A stretch of DNA of 64,000 nucleotides from Priapulus caudatus (lineage: Eukaryota > Priapulida > Priapulimorpha > Priapulimorphida > Priapulidae). The notes under the pieces are model-generated. The model saw only the letters and a program-made list of their open reading frames with translations. It did not search any database and had not been told where the DNA came from. This document shows, piece after piece, positions 1 to 10,430 of this stretch. Every line of letters starts with the position of its first letter. The first letter of the stretch is position 1. The stretch is taken from positions 4,937 to 68,936 of the forward strand of contig NW_014578122.1 in the NCBI RefSeq assembly GCF_000485595.1, written 5' to 3'. Made by a program: the position numbers and the translations under genes.

Positions 1-13
1 ACAATTACCCCCC

Positions 14-395
14 GGACATGCGTGCGTGCGTGCGTGCGTACGTGCGTGTGTGTGCAGGTACACGTGCGTGCGTGCGTGCATGCATGTGCACGTAGACGTG
101 CGTGCGTGCGTGCGTGCGTGTGTACGTACACGTGCGTGCGTGCGTGCGTGCGTGCGTGCGTGTGTGCGTGTGCAGGTACACGTGTGTGCGTGCGTGCGTA
201 CGTGCGTGTGTGTGCAGGTACACGTGCGTGCGTGCGTGCATTCATGTGCACGTAGACGTGCGTGCGTGCGTGCGTGTGTGTGCACGTACACGTGCGTGCA
301 TGCGTGTGTGCCTGCGTGTGCACCTACACGTGCGTGCGTGCGTGCGTGTGTACGTACACGTGCGTGCGTGCATGCGTGCGTGTGCTTGTATCGAA
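14..395. repeat. TGCG / TACACGTGCG minisatellite
   Basis: Runs of GTGCG tetranucleotide alternate with a GTGTGCAGGTACACGTG-type unit for about 380 bases. All six frames stay open only because the repeat lacks stops; the translations are RACV or THAR low complexity and are not genes. Alternating purine-pyrimidine sequence like this could adopt Z-DNA. A short block of the same TGCG repeat appears again at the very end of the window. Confidence 0.9.
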
Positions 396-594
396 CAATA
401 TCACGCATCTGCTTGCTGCCAACCGTTAAACTCCGCATGTGCGCATATGACGTCAATGTTTATAAACATGAAACATCGCTATTGCATGAGAATCAGTGAA
501 GAACTGCTCCGTCAATCACGCGAAACGCAAGAGAAATTCAACGACGGCGAAATTTACAGCTGTGTTACACACACGCAGCTAGGGCCTGCATAGC

Positions 595-977
595 TCCCAA
601 ATCCCATTGGTTGATACAAATCACGTGCCGCAAACTCCTGTTTTATGGTGCATTGTGACCCTAACGCCAACCCTAACCCTATAAACAAAAACACAATTAT
701 TTGTTGTTATTAAATTGTTGTAAATATATCATGTAAATATTTGCGTTCATTGGGAAAAAATAGTTAAATGGATAAACATAGAAAAATACAGAAAACAGGG
801 AAATAATTACAAAACAGATGGGATTCGATCTAACGACATTTCAGCCGTGTCGTCTGTGCTCTAGGCGTTCGGCTATTGAGGATCATTGGTTTTGTGTATT
901 ATCGATGTGCCTTGACAACACTGGCGTCATTGAGGAGTTTGAGGCACGTGATTTGTATCAACCAATGGGATTTGGGA
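595..977 (-). mobile_element. Inverted-repeat cassette 1 with CCCTAA core and tRNA-like head
   Basis: Two arms of 45 bases (595-639 and 933-977) are reverse complements with one mismatch. Between them, read on the minus strand, lie a tRNA-like head (about 888-815, with an A-box-like TAGCCGAACGCC and a degenerate B box ending GATCGAATCC), an AT-rich body, and a short stretch of TTAGGG-type repeats (657-680). The body shares a long stretch with cassette 2 at 1902-2307. No protein is encoded. It could be a SINE nested in a MITE, or a single non-autonomous element. The inverted repeats and the homology to cassette 2 are seen directly; the class is inferred. Confidence 0.7.
657..680 (-). repeat. 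Short telomere-like repeat (CCCTAA type)
   Basis: Degenerate CCCTAAC units (CCCTAACGCCAACCCTAACCCT) sit at the 3' side of the tRNA-like/AT-rich body of cassette 1, in the same relative place as the longer CCCTAA block in cassette 2. Confidence 0.7.
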
Positions 978-1464
978 GGTCCCCGTCACCGAGTAAACAT
1001 CGTGAGTGGCATGCGGTGGGCGTAGTCATTGAGGTAATTAGAGTTATTTAAGTTTTATTATAGTTTTTCGTGCGCTTTTCAATCCCAAAAATTTTCAACG
1101 ATGCTACGATGACATGCTTACCAGCAAACGCTGTGTCAAGTCAGTCACTGTTGCCCACGAATTCAGATTATTAGAATTCCCAGGTAATTCCCATATGTAA
1201 TTCCCTGTTTTGTATTAAATTGCCCGTAGGGGGAGCGTGCCGCTGCATATATTAACTCAAACCTTTGGTTTGCACAAGGATGGGGCGTCCAAGGATGGAC
1301 CACTAGTCAAGAACATCTTCGATACTTCGCGAACCAGAGAGACCGAGTACAAGATGGCGTTGCGCAAAAGATGCGTTGTTCCCTGACCGCCGAGAGCGGT
1401 TAAGCCACGCACTTCCGCGGGACTGGGCGCACGCGACCGCGGAGTGTTGTATGTAGCATCTCGT
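978..1464. other. No gene seen
   Basis: Unique-looking sequence with no supportable coding frame. Weak homopurine content and short ORFs only. Confidence 0.5.
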
Positions 1465-1529
1465 GCTGCCCGCTATACGAATTCGCACGCCGAAGAAGTG
1501 CGGGCGCGCGAATCCGTATAGCGGGCAGC
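1465..1529. repeat. Hairpin-forming inverted repeat
   Basis: Arms at 1465-1486 and 1508-1529 (22 bases each, one mismatch) flank a 21-base loop. The arm begins GCTGCCCGCTATACG. No coding or tRNA cloverleaf fits. It may be the end structure of a repeat element. Confidence 0.75.
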
Positions 1530-1589
1530 GTAACATCGCGCAGTTTTCGTCAGAAGTACACCGGTTTGACTACGGCGGCCTTCGGGGAG

Positions 1590-1803
1590 GGCATTTCCTG
1601 CTACTGCTGCTTTGCTGCTCCAGGGCCGCGCTGCAGCCGGGACCAGTATTTGGTGCTGCTGCTGCTTTGCTGCTGCAGGAGCGCGCTGCTGCAGGGGCCA
1701 GTATTGCTTGCTGCTGCTGCTGCTTTGCTGCTGCATGGGGCCAGTATTTCTTGCTGCTGCTGCTTTGCTGCTGCATGAGCGCGCTGCAGCAGGGGACAGT
1801 ATC
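1590..1803. repeat. GCTGCTGC-rich minisatellite, about 60-65 bp unit
   Basis: About 3.5 copies of a unit containing CCAGTATT, then (GCT)n, TTTGCTGCTGCA and GCGCGCTGCAGCAGGG. All frames are open as low-complexity Leu/Cys/Ala or Gln/Ser runs, so the ORFs here are not taken as genes. Confidence 0.8.
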
Positions 1804-1901
1804 TACGTGTACGTACGATTAGCTACGTGTAAAAACTCGTACGGCCACGCCACCACGTGCTCGCACGACGTGCAGTCGCCACGGGCAGCACGCAAAAAAA
1901 A

Positions 1902-2307
1902 TTTCCCACTGCAGTTCCGGACCCTAACCCTAAACCTAACCCTAACCCTAACCCTAATTAAATTTAATTAACACTAATAAATTTAATTAAATAAAAAAAT
2001 AATAATTTTAATTAAATTGTTGTAAATAAATCATGTAAATATTTGCGTTAATTGGAAAACAATAGTTAAATGGATAAAGATGGAATAGAAAACGGAATAG
2101 ATAATGGATAGAAAACAGGAAAATAATTAAAAAACATACGGGATTCGAACCAACGACCGTTGAGACGTAACGCCGGCGCGCTACCTGCTCGGCTATACAG
2201 GGTTATTGAAAATCACACATGACATATGCTAAATAAGAGCGAGGTCGAGTGAATGGACTGCGCTGATTGGCTGTGGAAAGATTGGGGTCTGGAACTCAAG
2301 TGGGAAA
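1902..2307 (-). mobile_element. Inverted-repeat cassette 2 with CCCTAA core and tRNA-like head
   Basis: Arms at 1902-1929 and 2282-2307 are imperfect reverse complements (about four mismatches). Read on the minus strand, a tRNA-like head (about 2207-2135) has an A-box match TAGCCGAGCAGG and a perfect B-box match GGTTCGAATCC. It is followed by an AT-rich body closely similar to cassette 1 and then by a (TTAGGG)n block (1921-1957). The acceptor and T stems do not pair well, so this is not a working tRNA gene; a tRNA-derived SINE head is the best reading. Confidence 0.7.
1921..1957 (-). repeat. Interstitial telomere-like repeat (CCCTAA)n
   Basis: About six CCCTAA units, one carrying an extra A. 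On the minus strand they read TTAGGG and directly follow the 3' end of the SINE-like body. Confidence 0.9.
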
Positions 2308-3335
2308 AATAATTTCGTCGGCAGCGCGGGGGGAGGGGGTTGGTAAACGTTTTCGTGACATGTCTGCCGTGTCGGCTATGGGCGACTTATGATGATGATT
2401 ATGAGAAAGTGTTTATTGCATGAATTCAGATAGGAATTCATGTAGTCGCATGTAGAACGATTCGGATAAAAGCAATAGTCTTGAGTAGTTGAAATGATTA
2501 CATTTCTGCCGCATACAGTACAACTACAATGGTATACAACATGAAGTCAAGTTCATGTTTGCTGTGGGCTTGCCGATTCTACATTGACTGGGGTTTTGAC
2601 ATGTTCGTCGTCGTCGCGTCGCTGGCGACGAGCGGGTGTCTCAATAAAATATGAAGCTAAATGAAAAGGAAATATATTTACTACAAGGTCTTAATGTTTC
2701 TAGTATGTCTTTGCGGACCCCCGGGACCCCCGGGACCCCCGGTGGTCTAGCGGACCGGTGAATTGGTTAAATTTTTTATGCACGCATGTTTGTCATAGTG
2801 ACCATCATCATAAGTGACATGCATTATGGTAAAGTATATAATACTGAAAATGACGTTACATGTTTTGCGTGAATAACAATAATAGAGTTAACATAATTAT
2901 ACGTCCAGATAAATTTATGCTGACAATGACTTAATAGAAATGGTCATTAGTAGAACAGAGAATTTGAGTAAGAAGGATCGTAGTCGTAATACTAAGACAT
3001 TACGTAGGTTGTAATAGTAGGCATTATAAGAGTCATAATAGTGTGTTTCATTATAGCAAACTCACAGACAGAAATGAAAGGTGTTCATATTTTATTTCTA
3101 CAATCAACAATTCCTCTACACTATCACAGCGACCTCCAAATTCGCGCACGCCACCAACACTACATGATCCAAAAATCAGCGCGGAACATGATACTAAGAT
3201 GGTCAACAATACAGCGGCATACTGTGCGGTCCGATATATCTGTCGAAAGCGTCAAGATGTAATACATGCTTATGATATTATACCGTTAAAACAGCATTTG
3301 ACAGCAGTCGGAAGTGACGCAAATGCAATGATATC
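2308..3335. other. No gene seen; fragment of a dispersed repeat at 2640-2705
   Basis: Bases about 2640-2705 (AATAAA, then TTTACTAC, then TTAATGTTTCTAGTA) match segments at about 42690-42760, 48760-48825 and 57650-57695, so this is one of four copies of a dispersed repeat. A GACCCCCGG triplication lies at 2717-2743. Short ORFs in the rest have no recognisable similarity. Confidence 0.6.
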
Positions 3336-3650
3336 CGACCTGAATAGGTCATATAGACCCGGAAGAGGCAGAGATCTCTGAGACCTCTCTCATGCATCCC
3401 CCCCAAGTCTAACCAAATTTCAGTGATGACATGCCCATATCTCCCCGAACATAAGAAAAGATCAACCCCAAAATCGCAGTTACCCGAATGGAACAATACG
3501 AAACGTCAATAGGTGCCATACACCAGGAAGAGGCAGACATCGCTGAGACCTCTGTCATGCAACCGCCCAACTTTAACAGTGAAACAGTCATGACATGCCC
3601 AGAGATCCCCTAACATGAACAAATAAAACCCGCAAAACGGAAAAGTGCTA
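3336..3650. repeat. Tandem repeat, about 165-bp unit, two copies
   Basis: GGAAGAGGCAGA...GAGACCTCT...CATGCA starts at 3361 and again at 3526, with ATGACATGCCCA following in each unit. Diverged direct duplication without coding capacity. Confidence 0.75.
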
Positions 3651-3744
3651 CAGACTATCACATGAACGTCAATGTCATGATACTGATGTGATCATCAGTA
3701 CATTGTGCCGACCCAATGCGCGCGACACCATGGCGTATGACTAG

Positions 3745-4300
3745 GAATTGCAGGCATGACGAGCAGGTCGATGCAGTTGCAGCTGCACGCCGCATCAGTA
3801 CACGCTACATTGATGAGGAGCAGCTGAACGCACTAGGAGCTGAACACTGCATGAGGAGGAGCGCAAAGCAGTAGCAGCTGAACGCCACATGATTAGGATC
3901 AGCTGAACGCACTAGGAGCGCAACAGCGCATGAGGAGGAGGTGAACGCAATAGCAGCTGAACGCCACATGAGGAGCAGCTCGCCGCGGGAGCAGCTGAAC
4001 ACCGCATGAGGACGAAATGGTAATAGATGCTTATGATAATTATAAGACAAGTACAACACTTCACGACATGTTTCATCACTGGCCACTTAGCGACATGAGG
4101 AGTTCGTCGCACGAGCAGCTGGACATCACATGAGTAGCAGCTCGACGACGCATGAGGAGGACCTGAACGCATTATGACCTGAACACCACATGACGAGGAG
4201 GTCCCCACAGCAGTAGCTCGACGCCAGATGAGGAGGAGCTACGCGCATGACACCCAGCTCGACGCCGCATGAGGAGCAGCTGGACGCAGAAGCATGCTTT
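3745..4300. repeat. GAGGAGCAGCTGAACGC-type minisatellite
   Basis: Irregular repeats of CATGAGGAGCAGCT(G/C)(A/G)ACGCC fill this stretch, interrupted at about 4020-4095 by unrelated sequence. Reading frames are open by composition only. Confidence 0.75.
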
Positions 4301-4713
4301 CATGGCATCTGTGGATGCATGTGCGGTCGGTTTCCTAGAGCCCCTGCACTCTGGAAGTCGAATCGCATCCACGCACACTTGACATGTCGAAGTGGCCGTT
4401 CTGGGCTATACTGAATGTACTTGCAAATATAGCGTTCTATTATGATTACTTTCAGAACACTTGGCCACCTGTAAGGGGAAGACTGCACATGCCGCAAGCC
4501 TGAAAAGACAAAACGATCAAATGAATTCTTCCTTAAAGCCCTGGATGAGCACTCCGTCCAAAAAAACAGAGCACGAGGGTGATGATGACATAGATACAGA
4601 CTTGATCATCACTGAAAACACAGGGTAAAATGACCCTCCATGCCATGATTTCTTTCTGAAAAACCGAGTTTGAAGGACAATCAGTGTTTAAAGATGTACC
4701 CACACCTGCGAAT

Positions 4714-4976
4714 AATACTCCATTGTGCCAAGTTGGAGGGTAACAAGTGCTGTCATGCCAAATTTATGCTGAAGTGATGCAGTATTAAAACGATCATTTT
4801 TTGTTTTATACCATTTAGCAATGTATTTTTTAGCTTTGTATTTCAACTTATTTTTTAAGGTGTGGGCATTGTTTATCCGCAATACTCCATTGTGCCAAGT
4901 TGTAAAGTGCCAAGTGCTGTTGTGCCAAATTTAAGTTAAAGTGATGCAGTATTAAATTGATTATGTATGTGTGTTT
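4714..4976. repeat. Tandem repeat, 167-bp unit, second copy split by an insertion
   Basis: AATACTCCATTGTGCCAAGTT begins units at 4714 and 4881. The second unit is interrupted at 4977 by the CCTCCGCC-ended element and resumes after 5516 (TTAGCAATGTATT...TTAGCTT), as comparison with the first unit at about 4816-4840 shows. Confidence 0.75.
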
Positions 4977-4978
4977 TA

Positions 4979-5516
4979 TTACCTCCGCCAGGGGCTTGGC
5001 GGAGGTTATGTTTTCACCGGCGTGTGTTTGTTGGTTTGTGTGTTTGTGGGTTTGTGGGTTTGTGTGTTTGTGGGTTTGTGTACAGCCTAACTGGAAAAGT
5101 TATGGACGGAATGTCATGAAATTTTCAGGATACGTCAGAAATGGGCTAACTTAGAATTTATGAGATTTTGGCGGTGATCCGGATCCAATTAATTAATTCA
5201 TTCATTCATTAATTGATAAAATTTTTAGAATAGGTCAGAAATCGGGTAACTTGGAATTGATTACATTTTGGTGGTGATCCGGATCCAATTAATTAATTAA
5301 CTAATTAATTAATTAATAAAATTTTCAGGATAGGTCAGAAATGGGGTAACTTAAAATTGATTACATTTTGGTGGTGATCCGGATCCAATTAATTATTTAA
5401 TTAATTAATTAATTAACACATTTTTCTACTTACTTAATTAATTAATTAATTAAAATTTTCACAGTGAGAGAATTCAGCTGCCTTGGCGGAGGTCTGCACT
5501 CTCCGAGTGCTCTAGT
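4979..5516 (+). mobile_element. CCTCCGCC-ended dispersed element, copy 1
   Basis: It begins CCTCCGCCAGGGG and ends CTTGGCGGAGGTCTGC...GTGCTCTAG, so CCTCCGCC occurs near both ends in opposite orientation. Inside are GTTTGT repeats and three or four repeats of TTTTCAGGATA(G/C)GTCAGAAATGGG...GGTGATCCGGATCC followed by (AATT)n. Both borders read TTA, as for the copy at 10431. It codes for nothing. I recall similar repeats in other marine animals, but cannot check the name. Confidence 0.8.
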
Positions 5517-5580
5517 TAGCAATGTATTTCTTAGCTTATGATGTTAATAAAGTTTATGGCATTTTAAATCAACTTTGATG

Positions 5581-5600
5581 AATTTTGTTTATTCTTTTAG
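5581..5600 (+). promoter_or_regulatory. Splice acceptor
   Basis: A T-rich tract ending TTATTCTTTTAG directly precedes the long coding exon. It supports a start of coding sequence at 5601, with the first in-frame ATG at 5614. Confidence 0.6.
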
Positions 5601-6567
5601 GGAATGGGACAATATGGACAGCTTTGACAAAAATATGCATGTAGACACGGATGAGGTTTCTGAAAGTGAAGTCGATGCGGACTTAGTGTGTGATAGACTT
5701 AATGCAAGAACCGATCTTCCAACAGCCTCCTCTGGTTCTCTCTCGGATTCTGACAATCATTCAGATGTCTCACAAATCCCATTTTGCAAGGAAAAAGCAG
5801 ACCCCATGTGTGTCAAACTTAATGATTTACTGCAGGGAGGTGTCTTATCTAGACAATCAATATTCTACAAGCAAACTTTAGATACTGTGGAGATGTTGTT
5901 CAATCCAAATCATCATCACGATACAGACGTATTAGAATTTCACGATACTATTGAGTACCTTGAAGGTAGAAAAACTGCAAACTTCATAAGAGGACCAATG
6001 TTTATTGGTGCATCAGATGGGTACAAGGATCGGATCGCTACCAATGCTAAATTAAATCTTGGTGGCCCCTCAAGAAGGGCAAGAAAATCAATTGCCAGTG
6101 GGTATACAACTAAAGGTGACATTATTTCCAGCTATTTGTCAACATTCTTAACATTAGCCAATGCTGTTGATTCACAAGTAGTGCCAATTGTTGACAACAA
6201 AGCTGTTAAGGTGTTCCCTACCTCCTATGCAATGGACGGTACAGCTTTAAAGGCAGGATCTGAAGTAGATGAGAAGACAAAGCTGGTCATTGGCGGTAAA
6301 GACGACTACAACATTATGTTTGTAAAGGCGAATCCTAATCCTTTGCCAGAATTTTTGAGGGATAATGTGGTGACAGAGGCAAATGTTGACTTTCTGACAT
6401 CAATGTGCAATAACCTCAGTATGCCGGTTGGAGTTGACTATTTCATGAAGGCGGGAAAGACTGGAGCATTCTTGAGTAATCTGTTTGTACAGCACATCAT
6501 GACAATCCAGACTTGTCAGGTCTGTGTGAAACAGATGAACACAAAAGGATTACCTGTCCATTGTTAA
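5601..6567 (+). CDS. Unrecognised large protein, N-terminal part (broken exon)
   Basis: This is the first part of a 3.5-kb exon that starts after the acceptor at 5600; the first Met after it is at 5614. The product (about 318 residues from that Met) opens with an acidic, Ser-rich stretch (MDSFDKNMHVDTDEVSE...) and continues as an ordinary mixed-composition globular sequence. A block with YAMDGTALKAGSEVDEKTK, then GG, resembles what I remember of transposon-derived invertebrate proteins, but I cannot name a family. It ends in a Cys-rich run (QTCQVCVKQMN...VHC) that stops at TAA 6565-6567. The frame continues as clear protein beyond the stop, so this is half of one broken gene rather than a complete protein. 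Codon use and composition match the downstream part. Confidence 0.7.
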
Positions 6568-6585
6568 AATGTCTGTTAATCTTGC
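6565..6585 (+). other. Two in-frame TAA stops inside one coding exon
   Basis: TAA at 6565 and TAA at 6577 lie 12 bases apart in the same frame as both flanking coding parts. They fall within a Cys-rich stretch (Cys before, between and after them). A 50-base intron is conceivable but no convincing donor/acceptor pair is visible; nonsense mutation or a sequence error are the simpler readings. Confidence 0.7.
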
Positions 6586-9117
6586 TTGGACACCAAAGAA
6601 GTATGCGAAACATGTGCACTGAGTGGTCAGTCAAGTTATAAACCACCACTTCGTGCGTGCAAAGTCTGTATTGACATGGGGCAGCAGTGTGTGCGATGTG
6701 TTGTACTTGTTGTTACCGCTGACTGTGAATCTGGCAACAAGGCAGCACTGGAAGACATCGAAGGAAAAGTTAATGCAGGAACTATTAATCCCATGTTATC
6801 AGAGCTGTGTGTATTGCCAGATTGTGTCCATGTTGGCAAATCACTTAAGTGTAGCTTCAGCAACTGGTATCTTTTGTTGAGTGGTGAGAGGAGCAACCTG
6901 TCAATTCTCCGCACACTGCGAGATGATGCAGGCCCTGTCGTAAGAAAACCCCTGAGGAGGCTTATGACACTGGTTGCTGTTCAGAACAAGGATAGGATGG
7001 CTGTAGATGTTGTTCTGCATTTGACAAAGGACACTGTGATTAACACCCTTCGTTCAATAGATCAGGTAGTCCACGACCTGGTTCCAGAACGGTACAGGCT
7101 GCAGGATGACAACAAACCTGGCATGTATCCCCACCCCATTGATGTTGAATATGACCAGCATGGCAGCATTCTTTTTCTTGACTACAACCCCATGAAGAAC
7201 ACATCCAAGCTTTTGAAAGGAAGGATGCATAATCCTGTCCAAGTTCAAGTCTTGAAAGATGACCTAAAAGATGCATGGAGTATCACTCTGGCGGGAGCAA
7301 TCTGCTTTATCTGCCACAAAGAAGAGAGAATTTTAATTGTGGAAGTACGTGGCAAGGTTGCCATTAGATTATCCAGCCTTATATCTAAAGCATCTGTCTA
7401 TGAGCACTTGCTTGCAATTGGACTGCCACACCATGGAACCATGGCCGACATGACGAGAAGACTGGGGATGCACATTTCAAGGAAAGACACAGAATATAAT
7501 GAATCAACTTTGGTGAAGGATGCCATTAATTTGGATGTTGCATTGAAACCGACTGTCATATGTTCTGGGGGATATGGGTTTTTGTTCTGTGCATCAGACG
7601 CGGCAAAGGCTTTCTACCAAGTTTTACTAGTGAAAGATGGTGTTGGCCTACTTGGTACTGTTCAACCTTTGGTAGACTATGTCCTGTCATGCCAAGAGGT
7701 GGTAGATATATGCTACAATGTCGGTCACATGTATGCTTCATACAAAGGCCAGAGAGCAGATGGTGTTGTGTCCATAGATCTCTCAAGTTTGCAAACAACC
7801 CATCTTGTTCAAAATGCAAGTCTACAGTGCAAAAACGTGTATGGTGTTGCTCCTTGGAAAGACTGCCTTGTATTTACAAACACAGGATCTCATCAAGTGA
7901 AGTCAGTTACGACAAATGGGACTATCTCAGTGCTTGCGGGCAATGGTTTGGAAGGAGATAGTAGGGGATCCTCACCCTTTGCTTCATTTGGCGAGCTGAT
8001 GGGAATTGCAACAGAAAACAGCAACATATATGTCACTGATGCCCAGTTTGGAGCTGTGAAGCTGATTGTGCCATTGAATGGAGCAATTGAGTTCTTTGAA
8101 AATCTACAGATGCTGTACAAATCCTTCTCTGTATACTTGAAAAAGGAAACACCAGTTCAGTACTCAGCTGAACAATGTGCTGAGATGGTAACAAAAGTCA
8201 GCCGATTTCTACAGAGTACAGCCTCAGCTATCCAGGATAAGTATGCTCTCAAGAAGCAACCTAATGGACCAGAGGGCTCTGTATCATCCAGAACCATGAA
8301 GTCTGTGGACATGATGGCCAGGTCTGTATCAAAACTAATGCAGACACTGGCTTCCACGCAACCAACTTTCAGTCCTAACTTTTGTTCTTGTTTGACAGTT
8401 ATGGTGGAAAACTTGCATGCTGTGAGTCACTTGAAACATGGGCTGCCAACCAAGCTGGAGTATGCCAGAGATATTGGCCGTATTCAGCACGAGTCTGTGA
8501 AACGTATGGTAAAATGGGCCGCTCACTACTTCACCCATCCAGGGTCGTATTATCCAATACCAGAAAGCAGCATGTCGCTTTGTGACATCCCAAAATTGAG
8601 CAAACCAGATGGTAAAACAGCCACTAAAGAAGACCTGACTGCTTTACATGACTGGGCTAAACAGCATGGCAAATGTGTACGGCAGAGGACGGCCAGGCAA
8701 GATAATACCAAGTATAGAGCGGGAACACTGCCACTGAACATGTATAGTTCAAAAGCAACTGGTGGAACTGCCCTTACATTCTCACATGAAAGAGAGACGG
8801 CAGTAGACAACATCACAGATGAAGCCACCACAGAGGAAACAAACACAGATGAGATCACCACAGATGCCCTGACAGTAGTGGAACACAGCATAGAGTCCAG
8901 ACAAGCTACATGTACAGATGACGACGTGGACGAGTATGACAGTAAAGTGTCTGATGAGGAAGATCAGGATGACTGTGATGACACTATCACTCACCCAAAA
9001 ACAAAAAGAACTGGAAGGTCCGAGACAGACTTTTTGTTGGGCAGGACAATGACAATATGTCTGGGAGGCACATCACAATTTCATCCAGAATGGCCAATTC
9101 TTATATGTGATATAAGG
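6586..9117 (+). CDS. Unrecognised large protein, C-terminal part (SAP-like, NHL-like)
   Basis: It is in the same frame as the part ending at 6567, about 844 residues to the probable splice donor at 9118. Residues 1-40 (counted from 6586) carry several CxxC pairs (CETC, CKVC, CVRC), likely a zinc-binding region. Residues about 78-112 contain a DCVHVGKSLKCSFSNW block, and about 263-295 resemble a SAP motif (EHLLAIGL...G...RRLG). Residues about 415-495 fit NHL/beta-propeller strands (ISVLAGNG, then IYVTDAQFGAVKLI). The C-terminal part is acidic and Thr/Asp rich. I cannot assign a function; a DNA-associated or transposon-derived protein is possible. The last 19 codons of the open frame (9118-9174) are probably intronic, because GTATGT follows AAGG at the border. 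Confidence 0.7.
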
Positions 9118-9123
9118 GTATGT
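9112..9123 (+). promoter_or_regulatory. Probable splice donor
   Basis: ATAAGG followed by GTATGT matches a strong donor. It would end the exon in phase 0 after 9117, so the gene should continue downstream; no next exon was recognised. Confidence 0.5.
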
Positions 9124-9360
9124 ACATGTAGTGTTGAACGACAAAGCCAGAAGATTTACGTAGACCCCAGATAAATAATAGTATGTAAATATTAGTATTT
9201 ATGTAGTGTTTAAAAACCTAAACTACTGAATTTCCTGAAACATGTTTACATAATTTCCTGGAAACTGGGAATTGGGATTTTATTTTACTGGGAACTGGGA
9301 TATGGGGTGTTTTTTGCTGGGAAAGTGGGAATGTACCCCCCCCCCCGTTTCCCGGCTCCT

Positions 9361-9436
9361 CTTCTAGTAATAGTACTGTCGTAGACCTAGTACTAGTACC
9401 GTCGTAGCTCTAGTAGTAGTACTGTTGTAGCCCTAG
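9361..9436. repeat. 23-bp tandem repeat
   Basis: Three units of the type AGTA(A/C/G)TAGTAC(T/C)GT(C/T)GTAG(A/C)(C/T)CT precede the TTAGGG block. Related ACTAGT/AGTACT-rich sequence occurs at 42240-42400. Confidence 0.75.
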
Positions 9437-9437
9437 T

Positions 9438-9482
9438 ACTAGGGTTAGGGTTAGGGTTAGGGTTAGGGTTAGGGTTAGGGTT
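9438..9482 (+). repeat. Interstitial telomere repeat (TTAGGG)7
   Basis: Seven perfect GGGTTA units, the cleanest telomere-like block in the window. It lies between the 23-bp repeat and unique sequence, not at a sequence end. Confidence 0.95.
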
Positions 9483-10070
9483 GAGTCCACACACTCTGCT
9501 GCAGCATTAAGAGGCGGAATAACCGTCTTATATTGAGAGGAGATTAGTAATAGTAACTGTGGTTTTATTCTTTGAGATAGATTGTGTGTTTGAATTTGTC
9601 GAAGTTGTGGTTATCGCCAGTCATCTCGTTTCTAAATAAATGCCAAATGGAATTTTACAACCTACGCCCGCTGCGATGCGTTGGCGCGTTCCCCGGCCGA
9701 CGTGTCTGCGGGGGCTCCGGTACTCGGCTGGATTACTAACGATAATAATCAACCTGATTCAAACATTAACGTCTCCGCAGAGTATTGCAATTTTATCTCA
9801 TACATAGTACCAAGTGATAGTACGCTCATGTGCGGCATCACACTCAAACGATTATGCTAGTCGCCTCCCGTCAAGTATCCACACTAGAGTAAATGATACA
9901 TTGATTTTGTCGCGTATAACAAAGATAACATCACACTAAGCTCCGTGGGCAGCAATCCGGCTGAAACGTTGCATAGAGCGGGCAAACGTTGGGTGCCGAC
10001 TAGCGCAGAAAAGCTGCCTGAAGCAGAAAAGAAACTGAATGGGCGTAGAGACGCCGCGATGCAAGCCGTC
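9483..10070. other. No gene seen
   Basis: No supportable gene. Open frames on both strands near 9884-10060 continue into the (AC)n array and are composition artefacts. Confidence 0.5.
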
Positions 10071-10074
10071 ACGT

Positions 10075-10266
10075 ACGCCCGCACGCACCCACGCTCGCAC
10101 GTACGCACGCACGCAGCACGCACGCACGTACGTACGCACGCACACATACATACATATATATATATACACACACACACACTCACACATACACACACACAAC
10201 ACACGCACACAACACACACACACACACACACACTCACACATACACACACACACACACAACACACGC

Positions 10267-10331
<65 letters not shown>

Positions 10332-10356
10332 CACACACACACACACGCGCGCGGCG
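10075..10356. repeat. ACGC / (AC)n compound microsatellite
   Basis: CGCACGCA-type repeats (to about 10142), a short (AT)n block, then (AC)n with occasional ACTC and ACGC interruptions. The translations are THTH or CVCV runs. Confidence 0.95.
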
Positions 10357-10430
10357 CGGCCGCACCACAAACTGCATCCGTGCGCGCCCGGCTGGACCGA
10401 ACGGGCCGGCGCGACAAGTAAATACATATT

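Noticed and set aside
2135-2207. Functional tRNA gene on the minus strand
   Set aside because: A and B boxes are good, but acceptor and T stems do not pair; it is better explained as a SINE head.
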